A DNA stretch of 64,000 nucleotides from Mesostigma viride (taxonomy: Eukaryota > Streptophyta > Mesostigmatophyceae > Mesostigmatales > Mesostigmataceae): the NCBI GenBank assembly GCA_009746045.1, contig RPFO01000065.1, positions 373,071 to 437,070 of the forward strand, in the 5' to 3' direction. This document shows, piece by piece, positions 49,001-58,273 of this stretch; the stretch's first letter is position 1; every line of letters starts with the position of its first letter. Under the pieces are notes generated by a model. It worked only from the letters and a program-made list of their open reading frames with translations. It ran no database searches and had not been told where the DNA came from. Both the position numbers and the translations under genes were made by a program.

Positions 49001-50001
49001 TAGGATGCAGAATAATCGTACAGCAATGGGATGAACAGGTGGCAACAGGGGGAAAGGGAGCATGCACACTAGGAGTTTAGGGGAGATACATTCACGACTA
49101 TGTTATAACAACATGAACACACTCTAGCATGCAGCACCCACAGAAAATGAATGGGGAGGATCCAGGAAAATTATGTAAGAAGAAGGGATTCCACAGCTAG
49201 CAACATGACTCCATATGGCTCATGCACATGCCACCTTAATTTTCCTCCACACGATTTGGCATAATGAGCCTGGCAAATAGCTAGCGTATGGGAGCAGTCG
49301 CTTTGAAGAGCAAAGTATTGTTACTGTTGACCGAGTGGATCGCCCCCCGAGCCGGCCCACAGTAACCGAACCCTCGGTCATAATGCCTTCTCGTTTACCA
49401 CCCTTTGCTTCCGGTCCCTAAAATACATCCAGACCTGCAGCTATATATATTGCAATCATGCCCATCTCACCTCCGTAATCTATCATTCTCAATGACGATA
49501 TTTAGTGCTGCAGGGGAATATATATAGCGCAGGGGAATATATATAGTGCTGCAGGGGATGGAGAGAGGGTATATAATAATTAAACCCATGGTGAGAATAG
49601 ACGTGACTGCATTTCCAAGAGAGCAGTAGTTGAGAACATCCCACCTGGTCCGTCCACTCCCACAGCTCGTCAGCCGTCAATATATCGGTGAAGGCAACGC
49701 CGTCAGGCGTTGGCCGCCCCACCAGCTCGTACTCGACCATTTCTTCGAGAATGTGGCTGTCCTTGACGTCCCGCTGGAGGAAGAGTATGGCAATGTAGAT
49801 GACGAGCTGGAGCAGGAAGGCAATAAGGCGCCGGCTCAGCTTGTAGGTGTTCACCAGCATGTCTACCTCGAAGAGCAGCTTTTCGGCTGTCATCGACTTC
49901 TCGTCCGTCAATTCGTCGGAATTCTCCGCATGATCGCTAGCAGCCGGTTTCGGCTTCGACTTTCCCCCGGCAGCAGCCCTGAGAGCTGCGCTGCGAATCA
50001 T
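40026..50001 (-). CDS. PKD2-like (polycystin-2/TRPP) cation channel, gene 2
   Basis: Seven exons on the minus strand: 50001-49645, 48235-48146, 46888-46643, 45741-45700, 43671-43169, 42425-42156 and 40626-40026, giving 702 aa. Exons 2-6 have exactly the lengths of gene 1 (90, 246, 42, 503, 270) and the same phases. S1 is [20 protein letters not shown]. The polycystin domain has [60 protein letters not shown] and [11 protein letters not shown]. Later segments are [60 protein letters not shown] and [20 protein letters not shown] (S6). The C-terminus diverges from gene 1 ([20 protein letters not shown]). Introns of 0.27-2.0 kb carry large tandem arrays: (GAGGGC)n in intron 1, a 19-base array in intron 4, a 109-base array in intron 5, and two arrays in intron 6. 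Confidence 0.88.
40626..40740 (-). repeat. Duplicate of the exon 7 acceptor edge, gene 2
   Basis: The start of exon 7 (true AG at 40627-40628) is copied once at about 40690-40725, encoding [20 protein letters not shown] in one frame. In the copy the bases before GGCATGCTCATC read CCACAG, so an acceptor AG is retained. Confidence 0.75.
40760..41232. repeat. Minisatellite (GGTGCGAGGGGGCAGGGAACGACCC)n
   Basis: About 17 units of 25-30 bases based on GGTGCGAGGGGGCAGG plus GAACGACCC or GGACGCCCC, within intron 6 of PKD2-like gene 2, immediately upstream of the duplicated exon edge. Long Pro/Arg-rich ORFs here are artefacts. Confidence 0.92.
41273..41480. repeat. (GTGCAT)n hexanucleotide array
   Basis: About 34 units of GTGCAT with a few substitutions near 41430-41455, in intron 6 of PKD2-like gene 2. 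Confidence 0.97.
42600..43170 (-). repeat. Tandem copies of the exon 5 donor edge (109 bp unit), gene 2
   Basis: Anchor GCTACACTCACT or GCTATACTTACT occurs at 42613, 42722, 42831, 42940, 43049 and 43158, exactly 109 bases apart. The last is the real exon 5 end (donor GTGAGTGTAGC). Upstream copies keep GTGAGT (42613, 42722, 42940), GTAAGT (43049) or GCAAGT (42831), each preceded by the coding end for MRSL. The 43049 copy is identical around the donor to the real donor of gene 1. Confidence 0.92.
44008..45555. repeat. 19-base minisatellite (CCTTGTTTCTCCATCCGTG)n
   Basis: About 81 units of 19 bases with CCATCC/CCACCC and TTCTCC/TTCTTC variants, filling most of intron 4 of PKD2-like gene 2. It produces six long overlapping ORFs on both strands because 19 is not a multiple of 3 and no unit frame has a stop. 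Confidence 0.97.
46870..47140 (-). repeat. Tandem copies of the exon 3 acceptor edge (80 bp unit), gene 2
   Basis: The true edge (AG before TTCATCGGCGGCGTGCGC, exon start 46888) is repeated in the intron at offsets 80, 160 and about 245: AG-TTGATTGTCGGCGTGCAC, AG-TTCATTGTCGGCGTACAC and AG-TTTATCGGTGGCGTGCAC. All three keep the acceptor AG. The rest of the unit is GGGGCATATCCATTAGAAGT. Confidence 0.85.
48256..48948. repeat. (GAGGGC)n hexanucleotide array
   Basis: About 115 units of GAGGGC with one 5-base unit near 48457, which switches the reading frames, in intron 1 of PKD2-like gene 2. It creates [18 protein letters not shown] ORFs. Confidence 0.97.
49008..49036 (-). repeat. Copy of the exon 2 5' edge of PKD2-like gene 2
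   Basis: Minus strand CTGTTCATCCCATTGCTGTA repeats the start of exon 2 (CTGTTCATCCCACTTCTGTA at 48235). The (GAGGGC)n array lies between copy and exon. The base before the copy is CAC instead of CAG, so the acceptor is lost. Confidence 0.7.
49467..49497 (+). mobile_element. Isolated LINE B 3' tip
   Basis: TCTCACCTCCGTAATCTATC followed by ATTCTCAATGA matches the 3' tip of LINE B at 30943 and 61778. Extreme 5' truncation; followed by ATATATA repeats. Confidence 0.55.
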
Positions 50002-51610
50002 TTTTTCTCAAATGTGCTCAGGATTGTCAATGCCTGCCAATAACATGGTGTCGTTTAATTTGCATGAAGAGTCGGATCGACGATGCCGGTATGCGTGAAA
50101 TTATATAACTGCGCATGCTGTCCATAATTAATTAATGCGTATCGACACAATGTGTGCAGCATTTAACTCTGGGCAAGTGGTCCTTCCCCAAAAGCTGTCG
50201 TCTCGGGGTTTGCTAGCGAGCATAGCTATATCTGACTACATATCAAAGGGCAAAATAATGTTGTCGCCATTGCAAACGTCACAAGACAGAATTCGGGATT
50301 CTGCTCAGTAGTGATAGACGGAAAATTGATCATCCGACACGTCGGGACGAATTCCATGCTAACATATACAGACACCGTCAACCTGGAGTATTAACCACGA
50401 ATTATAACATCCAGCGAGTAGGATCCTTGAGTTTGGTTTGATGCTTGTGGTCCAGATGAAAATGCGATCCAAGAATAGTGACGATGTTGTTGTTGTTGTT
50501 GTGTCCCACGCCTGCAGTCAGGCAGTGTTCCGGTTTTCCGTGCGCAGTACACCAGACAGTAAGGCCGGACCAGCCGTTGGATCCACTATAAATAACCCTG
50601 TCGGACCACCGGCGCGGGAATGAACTCAACTCAACTCAACTCAACGCATATGTGCAGCAGAGAATCCGTGACGATGTAGCACGGAAGTTCAAGTTTGCCG
50701 AATGCCGAGTGCTGGAATCCTCTCCACGAGTCCACGTCAGCCGCAGAATCTTGCAGGCCGATGCCGGCATATGCAACAAAAGCCACACAAACCGACAGTC
50801 TGACACACGTATTTCGCCCGGAAACTTCCCGATAAACCTCATCTATGCACCTCCCGGCCAGTTGCGTGAGGATCTGCTCCAACATTCCTTCCCCGTCCGT
50901 GGAACCCTGGCATGCTGATGCACTCAGCATTGCCAGATCGGCCTGCGAGTTTATGCCCGCGCTGGTGGTCCGACAGATCGGCCCCTTGCATGCCGGAGAA
51001 TCTTGAGGCATAACGAGTCACGTAACTCCCACGTGACCACACAGGCCCTGGCAGCCTGCCCTGGCCTGCCTAGCTAGCTTGGCGCCCATGGTGAACGCGG
51101 CGAACCCTACTACTGTAATATCTTGACAACTAACAATGAGAAAAACAATGTGGTTGTGTACGTATATCGCCATTGATGCCTCCAGCTAGGAATAATTGTC
51201 TCACTTACTATAACTGAGATTGGTTGATATGATTCCGGTGATCTGAATGATGGGTAGTGCCCATGCAGCATTCTAGAAGTACAGACGGAAGATCTAGTAG
51301 ATATCCGCAGTGTTGGGGTTCAGCCGTGGTCGGTAAACCAAGGTCACCTTTTTCAGTAGTGCAAGCTGCAGAGTCATGACCAGTGGGTAACACTCCTACC
51401 TCACCGACGTCCGGTCCTTCCCTGTGGGGAGGCGACCATTCCACGTAGTCGGCCGTTCCATGCTCCGACCACTGACGTCATGCCACCACTAGCCTAGTTT
51501 GTTGTTCTCGAACAGCGCACTTCAATCGCAGCATCTTTCCTCTCAGGAAACTACCCTACCAGTCCTTCCACCCGGGAACCGCACCATGGCTTTGTGTCAG
51601 AAATTTTCAT
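50002..51610. other. Upstream of PKD2-like gene 2 and intergenic, no gene recognised
   Basis: 50002-50200 would hold the promoter and leader of PKD2-like gene 2. The SINE-like copy is at 50480-50650. 50650-51610 has only short unrecognised ORFs. Confidence 0.45.
50480..50650 (+). repeat. SINE-like retroposon, fullest copy
   Basis: About 170 bases: (GTT)n, GTCCCACGCCTGCAGTCAGG, a middle part with CCGGTTTTCCGTGCGCAG, TAAATAACCCTGTCGGACCA, CCGGCGCGGGAATGAA and a 3' tail (CTCAA)4. Related ends occur at 7215, 34075 and 57380 (minus). No pol III A/B boxes are obvious, so the class is tentative. Confidence 0.5.
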
Positions 51611-51614
51611 TTAA

Positions 51615-53868
51615 GGGGACATGACACCCCAAAAGGGCACTTTTCTGGAAACCATACCTAGGCATGTGATAAAAATCCAGTTATGATGGGGGACCATAAA
51701 TATGATAAAAAAAAATTTTTCCAACCACTTGGGGGTGTACTACCCCCCACCATGTGACCGTTATGTGCTAAAAATAGAAAAAGACGCTATTTTTGGCCGA
51801 TTTTCCCTAGGACAATGGGCAAACCCATTGTGGCCAAATCATATATTCCCATCTAATTGCAACCCTTGCCATTAATTCCAGCTAGTTTGCAGGTCAGAAT
51901 AAGCATGTTTAGACACATTGAAATAATTTACCCCAAAACACGTATTTTTTGGTGCCTAAAAAAATATATCAAATCATAGACACATGCAATGGGGTCAAAT
52001 CATATAATCAAAATTGGCCCAGGGTTGCAATCACACAGCCCCAAAGTTTCAGCTCGTTCTGACCACGTTTACTCACATTGAAATATGGTCATGTGCAAAA
52101 AAAAAATGATCGCTTTTTGTGGTTTGGAGCTCAAACACCACCACAAAGACACCCTTGCCCACCACAAACTGGGCCAAAACAACAGCCATTAGTTTATTTA
52201 TGATGTTAGGAAGCTTGCTATGAAATCCCAGGTCATTCTGAGCTAGTATGGCCATGTTACATCATATTATAGCTGCCACGCTGCGTTCCTGGTACAACAT
52301 GGCATGAGGGGGCACACATGCATATGACCCACCCAAGCAAGTCCCATCATGTCTTATGATGGCCAAATAATACAAGCACTGTCCTGCCACCTTGATAACA
52401 CACAGGAAGGCTTTAGCCCTCGTCGGAATCGCCGTCCCCCATGCAGTTGGGGCAATACCAGGCACCCACCGGCATGGTTTTCTTTGTCAGGCCAAGGCAG
52501 AGCATGTGGGCACCCTTGCCCACCACAAACTGGGCCAAAACAAGTGCAATTAATTAAATTAATGTATCACGAAGCTTGCCACCAAATTACAGGTCATTCT
52601 GACCTAGTTTGCCCATATTACATCTTGTTATAGCTGCCAGCCTGCATGCTTGGTGCACCATGACATGAGGCAATACCATGAGCACATTCCTAAGCTTGCC
52701 CCCTGCAAATGGGGCAGAACCACGAAAAACAAATGCTAGATGCTTGAAGAAAACAACCACCAACTCTTTAACCATTATGAGCAGGTATGACCGCTTGCGG
52801 GAATCACTCATAGCCAACACCATGTCATGACGCTTATGGATAAAAGGTGCATCCTTCATAGCCATAACGACCTGATCCCTGTCATCTAGGAAGTACAAGC
52901 CATGTTTAATTAATGGAGGCTAAACAGGTGGGGATGTGATAAGTAACTCACATATTCTCACCTTCCATACAAGAACCTTGTTTTCCAGCAGGCTGAAGAG
53001 CCATGACAGGCGTTTATGAGCTCGCCAGCTCCTTGCAACGGTGATGCCGCTCCCAGGCAGCTAGGGTCCTTGACTACGCAATATAGAATGTCTACCGTGT
53101 GAAAACCTCCATACAGGAAGCGTAGCAAAGCCAGATAACTGCCCGATCAATTCTGGGTAGCTTTAGGAAGCATGGCATACGCAGCGTAAGGAAAACCATT
53201 GAAAGCTGCGGAAAATCTGATAGCACAACTGCAACAAGTGGAGAACAAAATAGCAAGAAGAACCCAGAAACAGCGCCAAAAGTTTCATGCCAGGTTCACT
53301 AAGAGCGCAAAAAGACTGGGCGGTGACATGCGGCAAATCAACGTACCACGGCCGGCATTATTTCCTACCCAGGCGCGCAAGAAAAGCCAGCCAGCCATGG
53401 ATGGATTAACCGCGGATCGCGCAGGCCTGAACGAAATCATTTTAGAAATGACAGGAAATGGCCGCAGATCGAAGACGCTTAGGTTATTTTCATGGTGTCC
53501 GTTACTAAACGGCTCTTACTGCATCAATACAACCCACGAATATCGAGTTCTACCGTCGCAGGCACGCATGCTAGATTATTCATCGCGGCCAAATTGTTGG
53601 ATGAGACCCCCGTGCAAATCTGTACCAACAAAGGCAGCGAATTTGCAATTAGTGCAGATCTGGCTATGAAACATCATAATAGAACATCACTTTTAACCAT
53701 CGGCTTAATTTTTCGGCCTGTCGCCCGCCGGATTAGCCATATTTTAACGGAACGCACGTCGCCATGGCCACCTCCGCACGGTGCGCGCACTGTGCACCAC
53801 AATTTCACGGTCCGTCGGTACCGTCCCGACTTTTTTGGCGCCAAAAAAGTCCCGGGTGTCATGTCCCC
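51615..53868 (+). mobile_element. TTAA-type non-autonomous DNA transposon, copy B
   Basis: 2254 bases with perfect 15-base TIRs, GGGGACATGACACCC (51615-51629) and its complement (53854-53868), flanked on both sides by TTAA (51611-51614, 53869-53872). Subterminal parts match copy A in inverted orientation: GATGGGGGACCATAAATATG at the left, and GCACCACAATTTCACGG with CGCACGTCGCCATGGC at the right. Inside are an ORF at 53199-53669 (Lys/Arg/Gln-rich start MKAAENLIAQLQQVENKIAR) and an internal 361-base-spaced duplication. No transposase motif is seen. TTAA duplication points to Kolobok or piggyBac. Confidence 0.82.
52157..52640. repeat. Internal duplication of transposon B (361 bp spacing)
   Basis: GCCCACCACAAACTGGGCCA begins at 52157 and again at 52518. 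Both are followed by GAAGCTTGC, CAGGTCATTCTGA and TTATAGCTGCCA. Copy A carries one related, inverted stretch near 19240-19340 (CTCAGAATGACCTGAA, GCCCACACTGTGGTGGGCA). Confidence 0.75.
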
Positions 53869-53872
53869 TTAA

Positions 53873-54552
53873 TTCCTTGGTCGTCAAGACTGATTAAGAC
53901 AATTGATAGACAGTTTATTCATTGCATATTTAGGTTACGGACTGCCACCGTTTCACCGCCAAAGCCATGGTGCGGTTCCCGGGTGGGGACCATAGCATCC
54001 GTCCATCGCCACACGGGGCTTGGGCTGCAAGGTAAGTGCAACGTAGGTGTGTCACTTCCTTATCAAGGCACGTTGGGGCAGCGGTGCACGTTCTAGAATA
54101 TTCTGCACAAGTTGCCAGCTGTCGATTATACAATTGACGATTAGGAGAACGCCAGATGTCAAGCAACTAACACGGCATACAATGCATCTAGAACTGGATT
54201 CAGTCATACGAAATATCCAACACGGAATATTCGGCCGAGGATAGTACCGTCGGCACCTAAGGTACGCAAAGTATTGTGCCGGAATTACAACTTCGGCACT
54301 ACATAACTTTTGCTATACTGTCCTATATTCAGTGCTATAAGTTGTGCCGGAAAGCTTACGGCGGGCCCTACCAAGCCTATTTAAGTATCGGCCAGAAAGA
54401 CGGCAGGTGGGTGCGATTGTTAGGGACGCAACCCTAATACCTCCGTTTACAACTTAATGGCCAGACACTACAAATATGCTACGTGTAAACAGGCAGTTGG
54501 GCACACAGGGTGAAATTCACCTCTGACAGAGTTGAGTTCAGAGTTGAGTTCA
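53873..54552. other. Unassigned stretch between transposon B and the satellite
   Basis: No gene recognised. 54240-54390 has repeated motifs in both orientations (GTGCCGGAA, TTCGGCAC), suggesting an old inverted-repeat element. Confidence 0.35.
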
Positions 54553-56295
54553 GATCGAGTTGAGTTGAGTTGAGTTGAGTTGAGTTGAGTTGAGTTGAGT
54601 TGAGTTGAGTTGAGTTGAGTTGAGTTGAGTTGAGTTGAGTTGAGTTGAGTTGAGTTGAGTTGAGTTGAGTTGAGTTGAGTTGAGTTGAGTTGAGTTGAGT
54701 TGAGTTGAGTTGAGTTGAGTTGAGTTGAGTTGAGTTGAGTTGAGTTGAGTTGAGTTGAGTTGAGTTGAGTTGAGTTGAGTTGAGTTGAGTTGAGTTGAGT
54801 TGAGTTGAGTTGAGTTGAGTTGAGTTGAGTTGAGTTGAGTTGAGTTGAGTTGAGTTGAGTTGAGTTGAGTTGAGTTGAGTTGAGTTGAGTTGAGTTGAGT
54901 TGAGTTGAGTTGAGTTGAGTTGAGTTGAGTTGAGTTGAGTTGAGTTGAGTTGAGTTGAGTTGAGTTGAGTTGAGTTGAGTTGAGTTGAGTTGAGTTGAGT
55001 TGAGTTGAGTTGAGTTGAGTTGAGTTGAGTTGAGTTGAGTTGAGTTGAGTTGAGTTGAGTTGAGTTGAGTTGAGTTGAGTTGAGTTGAGTTGAGTTGAGT
55101 TGAGTTGAGTTGAGTTGAGTTGAGTTGAGTTGAGTTGAGTTGAGTTGAGTTGAGTTGAGTTGAGTTGAGTTGAGTTGAGTTGAGTTGAGTTGAGTTGAGT
55201 TGAGTTGAGTTGAGTTGAGTTGAGTTGAGTTGAGTTGAGTTGAGTTGAGTTGAGTTGAGTTGAGTTGAGTTGAGTTGAGTTGAGTTGAGTTGAGTTGAGT
55301 TGAGTTGAGTTGAGTTGAGTTGAGTTGAGTTGAGTTGAGTTGAGTTGAGTTGAGTTGAGTTGAGTTGAGTTGAGTTGAGTTGAGTTGAGTTGAGTTGAGT
55401 TGAGTTGAGTTGAGTTGAGTTGAGTTGAGTTGAGTTGAGTTGAGTTGAGTTGAGTTGAGTTGAGTTGAGTTGAGTTGAGTTGAGTTGAGTTGAGTTGAGT
55501 TGAGTTGAGTTGAGTTGAGTTGAGTTGAGTTGAGTTGAGTTGAGTTGAGTTGAGTTGAGTTGAGTTGAGTTGAGTTGAGTTGAGTTGAGTTGAGTTGAGT
55601 TGAGTTGAGTTGAGTTGAGTTGAGTTGAGTTGAGTTGAGTTGAGTTGAGTTGAGTTGAGTTGAGTTGAGTTGAGTTGAGTTGAGTTGAGTTGAGTTGAGT
55701 TGAGTTGAGTTGAGTTGAGTTGAGTTGAGTTGAGTTGAGTTGAGTTGAGTTGAGTTGAGTTGAGTTGAGTTGAGTTGAGTTGAGTTGAGTTGAGTTGAGT
55801 TGAGTTGAGTTGAGTTGAGTTGAGTTGAGTTGAGTTGAGTTGAGTTGAGTTGAGTTGAGTTGAGTTGAGTTGAGTTGAGTTGAGTTGAGTTGAGTTGAGT
55901 TGAGTTGAGTTGAGTTGAGTTGAGTTGAGTTGAGTTGAGTTGAGTTGAGTTGAGTTGATCGAGTTGAGTTGAGTTGAGTTGAGTTGAGTTGAGTTGAGTT
56001 GAGTTGAGTTGAGTTGAGTTGAGTTGAGTTGAGTTGAGTTGAGTTGAGTTGAGTTGAGTTGAGTTAAGTTGAGTTGAGTTGAGTTGAGTTGAGTTGAGTT
56101 GAGTTGAGTTGAGTTGAGTTGAGTTGAGTTGAGTTGAGTTGAGTTGAGTTGAGTTGAGTTGAGTTGAGTTGAGTTGAGTTGAGTTGAGTTGAGTTGAGTT
56201 GAGTTGAGTTGAGTTGAGTTGAGTTGAGTTGAGTTGAGTTGAGTTGAGTTGAGTTGAGTTGAGTTGAGTTGAGTTGAGTTGAGTTGAGTTGAGTT
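54553..56295. repeat. Pentanucleotide satellite (TGAGT)n, block 1
   Basis: About 1.74 kb of TGAGT, almost perfect. Only a GATC insertion near 55958 and one G-to-A change near 56066 are visible. Such low divergence means recent expansion or ongoing homogenisation. Confidence 0.98.
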
Positions 56296-56716
56296 AGATA
56301 TAGATGGACGTCGGAGACGTTGGGGGACTCAGTATGAGAGTGAGAGATGCAGCCACGCCAGGGATCGGGCGTTCCTTGTCATTATTCACTCCATATGTGG
56401 GCACACATTATATGTCGTGGACACATCACTCACACGAGTTCCCTAGGACAACTGGACTACGCTCAATTGTCCGCCACGTGTCCAGGCTCTAGAGGCTTCT
56501 AGACCTGGAGCAACGTTACTACGCACAACGTCCACTAGACTAGTTGCTAGCTACGTAACTTGCGTACACGTGTGTGCGTCGCGCCACAACCGGCGCTCGG
56601 CACCGTTATTCAGTCTCCGCCAGAATAACTCCGGTCACATTGTATGTTCCCCCTGTGTGGCTCCGGCCACAAGTCAGCCTCGAGGTATCTCAGCTAACTA
56701 GTTGAGTCGATCAACT
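56296..56716. other. Unique spacer inside the satellite
   Basis: About 420 bases of unique sequence between the two TGAGT blocks. One short ORF (56304-56489) shows no motif. Near the right edge TTGAGTCGATCAACTTAGTT is a degenerate satellite unit. Confidence 0.6.
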
Positions 56717-57381
56717 TAGTTGAGTTGAGTTGAGTTGAGTTGAGTTGAGTTGAGTTGAGTTGAGTTGAGTTGAGTTGAGTTGAGTTGAGTTGAGTTGAGT
56801 TGAGTTGAGTTGAGTTGAGTTGAGTTGAGTTGAGTTGAGTTGAGTTGAGTTGAGTTGAGTTGAGTTGAGTTGAGTTGAGTTGAGTTGAGTTGAGTTGAGT
56901 TGAGTTGAGTTGAGTTGAGTTGAGTTGAGTTGAGTTGAGTTGAGTTGAGTTGAGTTGAGTTGAGTTGAGTTGAGTTGAGTTGAGTTGAGTTGAGTTGAGT
57001 TGAGTTGAGTTGAGTTGAGTTGAGTTGAGTTGAGTTGAGTTGAGTTGAGTTGAGTTGAGTTGAGTTGAGTTGAGTTGAGTTGAGTTGAGTTGAGTTGAGT
57101 TGAGTTGAGTTGAGTTGAGTTGAGTTGAGTTGAGTTGAGTTGAGTTGAGTTGAGTTGAGTTGAGTTGAGTTGAGTTGAGTTGAGTTGAGTTGAGTTGAGT
57201 TGAGTTGAGTTGAGTTGATCAAGTTGAGTTGAGTTGAGTTGATCAAGTTGAGTTGAGTTGATCAAGTTGAGTTGAGTTGCATGAGTTGAGTTGAGTTGAG
57301 TTGAGTTGAGTTGAGTTGAGTTGAGTTGAGTTGAGTTGAGTTGAGTTGAGTTGAGTTGAGTTGAGTTGAGTTGAGTTGAGT
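56717..57381. repeat. Pentanucleotide satellite (TGAGT)n, block 2
   Basis: About 660 bases. The distal part has three GATCAAG interruptions with shrinking spacing (57216, 57240, 57259) and one GCATGAG (57278), a sign of stepwise slippage near the right edge. Confidence 0.97.
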
Positions 57382-57440
57382 TTAATACTTCCTGCGCCCG
57401 ATCGACCGTGGTCCGACAGGGTTTTCAAACTCAACTGAAG
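57382..57440 (-). repeat. SINE-like 3' part at the edge of the satellite
   Basis: Minus strand: AACCCTGTCGGACCACGGTC, GATCGGGCGCAGGAAG, then TTAAACTCAACTCAACTC running into the satellite. It matches AACCCTGTCGGACCACCGGC and the CTCAA tail of the copy at 50594-50646. Confidence 0.65.
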
Positions 57441-57526
57441 GGTGAGGCATGGTCACATAAAAAAAAGCGGATTCGAGCATGAGGATTTCAGCACTGAACC
57501 CAAGGTGTCTGAGCTCTATTCCGCGG

Positions 57527-57735
57527 AAGGGACACCCCTAAAGTGCACTTTTCTGGAAACCATTCCTACTACGCATGAGATAAATATCCAGTCATTATTA
57601 TTGGGGGCGTCCATAAATATGATTTTAAAAATATATTTCCAACCACTTGGGGGGGGAAGCCCCCACCACATAGCGGTTACGCACTAAAAATAGAAAAAGT
57701 CGCTACTTTAGTCACATTTTCTCTGGGGCAAATAT
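57527..57735 (+). mobile_element. Fragment of the TTAA transposon family (left end)
   Basis: GGGACACCCCTAAAGTGCAC, TTTTCTGGAAACCATTCC, TCCATAAATATGATTTTAAA and AACCACTTGGGGG align with the left 180 bases of copy B. The TIR lacks the ATGAC block and there is no right end. Confidence 0.7.
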
Positions 57736-58262
57736 TGTGCGGAAACCCTGGCATGAACTTGAGTGTACCAGCGAGTGGTTATCGCTGGTAACATTGTGCG
57801 GAACCTTAGAAGCCGAGTGGCAAAAGGTTTCCGCACAGTATCAACCTAACTAAAACCTAGCCTCTTGGGGCGAGGACGAATCACTACTAAGGCTCGGAAC
57901 ACCCGCAGATATGAATATGAATATGAGCGCATGTGCGCCGATATGAATATGAATCGGGTGCCAAATCGGGACAAAATATTCTGGAAATAATCCGCCTCCG
58001 AGTGGATTCGAAACCTGCGCCCCGAAGGGGTCAAAGGTCTTAGTCAGGTTAATATTGCATGTGCGGAAACCTTTTCCTAAAGTTGCCGGCATGCATGATA
58101 AACACCATGAGTGTACCAGCGAGTGGTTATCGCTGGTAATATTGTGCGGAACCTTAAAAGCCGTGAACTTAACGCGGAATATATAGATACCGGCGAGTGG
58201 TTTTCGCCGGATAAATAGTGACGGACCTAATTGCCCGAGTGGCAAAAGGTTCCGTCACTATA
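57733..58262 (+). repeat. Structured repeat with covarying hairpins
   Basis: Hairpin 1 occurs three times: CCAGCGA-GTGGTTA-TCGCTGG at 57768-57788 and 58116-58136, and CCGGCGA-GTGGTTT-TCGCCGG at 58190-58210 (an A-T pair replaced by G-C). Hairpin 2 occurs at 57795-57837 (stem TGTGCGGAACCTT with AAGGTTTCCGCACA) and 58215-58261 (ATAGTGACGGACCT with AGGTTCCGTCACTAT), with an inner GCC-GAGT-GGC or TTGCC-CGAGT-GGCAA helix. The function is unknown; it may be a mobile element with a folded RNA. Confidence 0.6.
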
Positions 58263-58273
58263 TTATAATAACT

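Noticed and set aside
48047-49069. 340-codon [18 protein letters not shown] ORFs
   Set aside because: Simple (GAGGGC)n translation; the ends run into exon 2 of the channel gene only by frame coincidence.
53199-53669. Transposase of the TTAA element
   Set aside because: No DDE or other recognisable motif; the basic, Gln-rich start does not continue into a conserved domain and copy A lacks it.
54553-57381. Telomere or interstitial telomere
   Set aside because: TGAGT does not match TTTAGGG or known algal telomere repeats, and it abuts a retroposon tail.
56711-57434. NSTQL repeat ORFs
   Set aside because: Translation of the TGAGT satellite.
57995-58035. tRNA-like sequence (GGTTTCGAATCC on the minus strand; GCCGAGTGG on plus)
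   Set aside because: The A-box-like and B-box-like parts lie on opposite strands and no cloverleaf forms.
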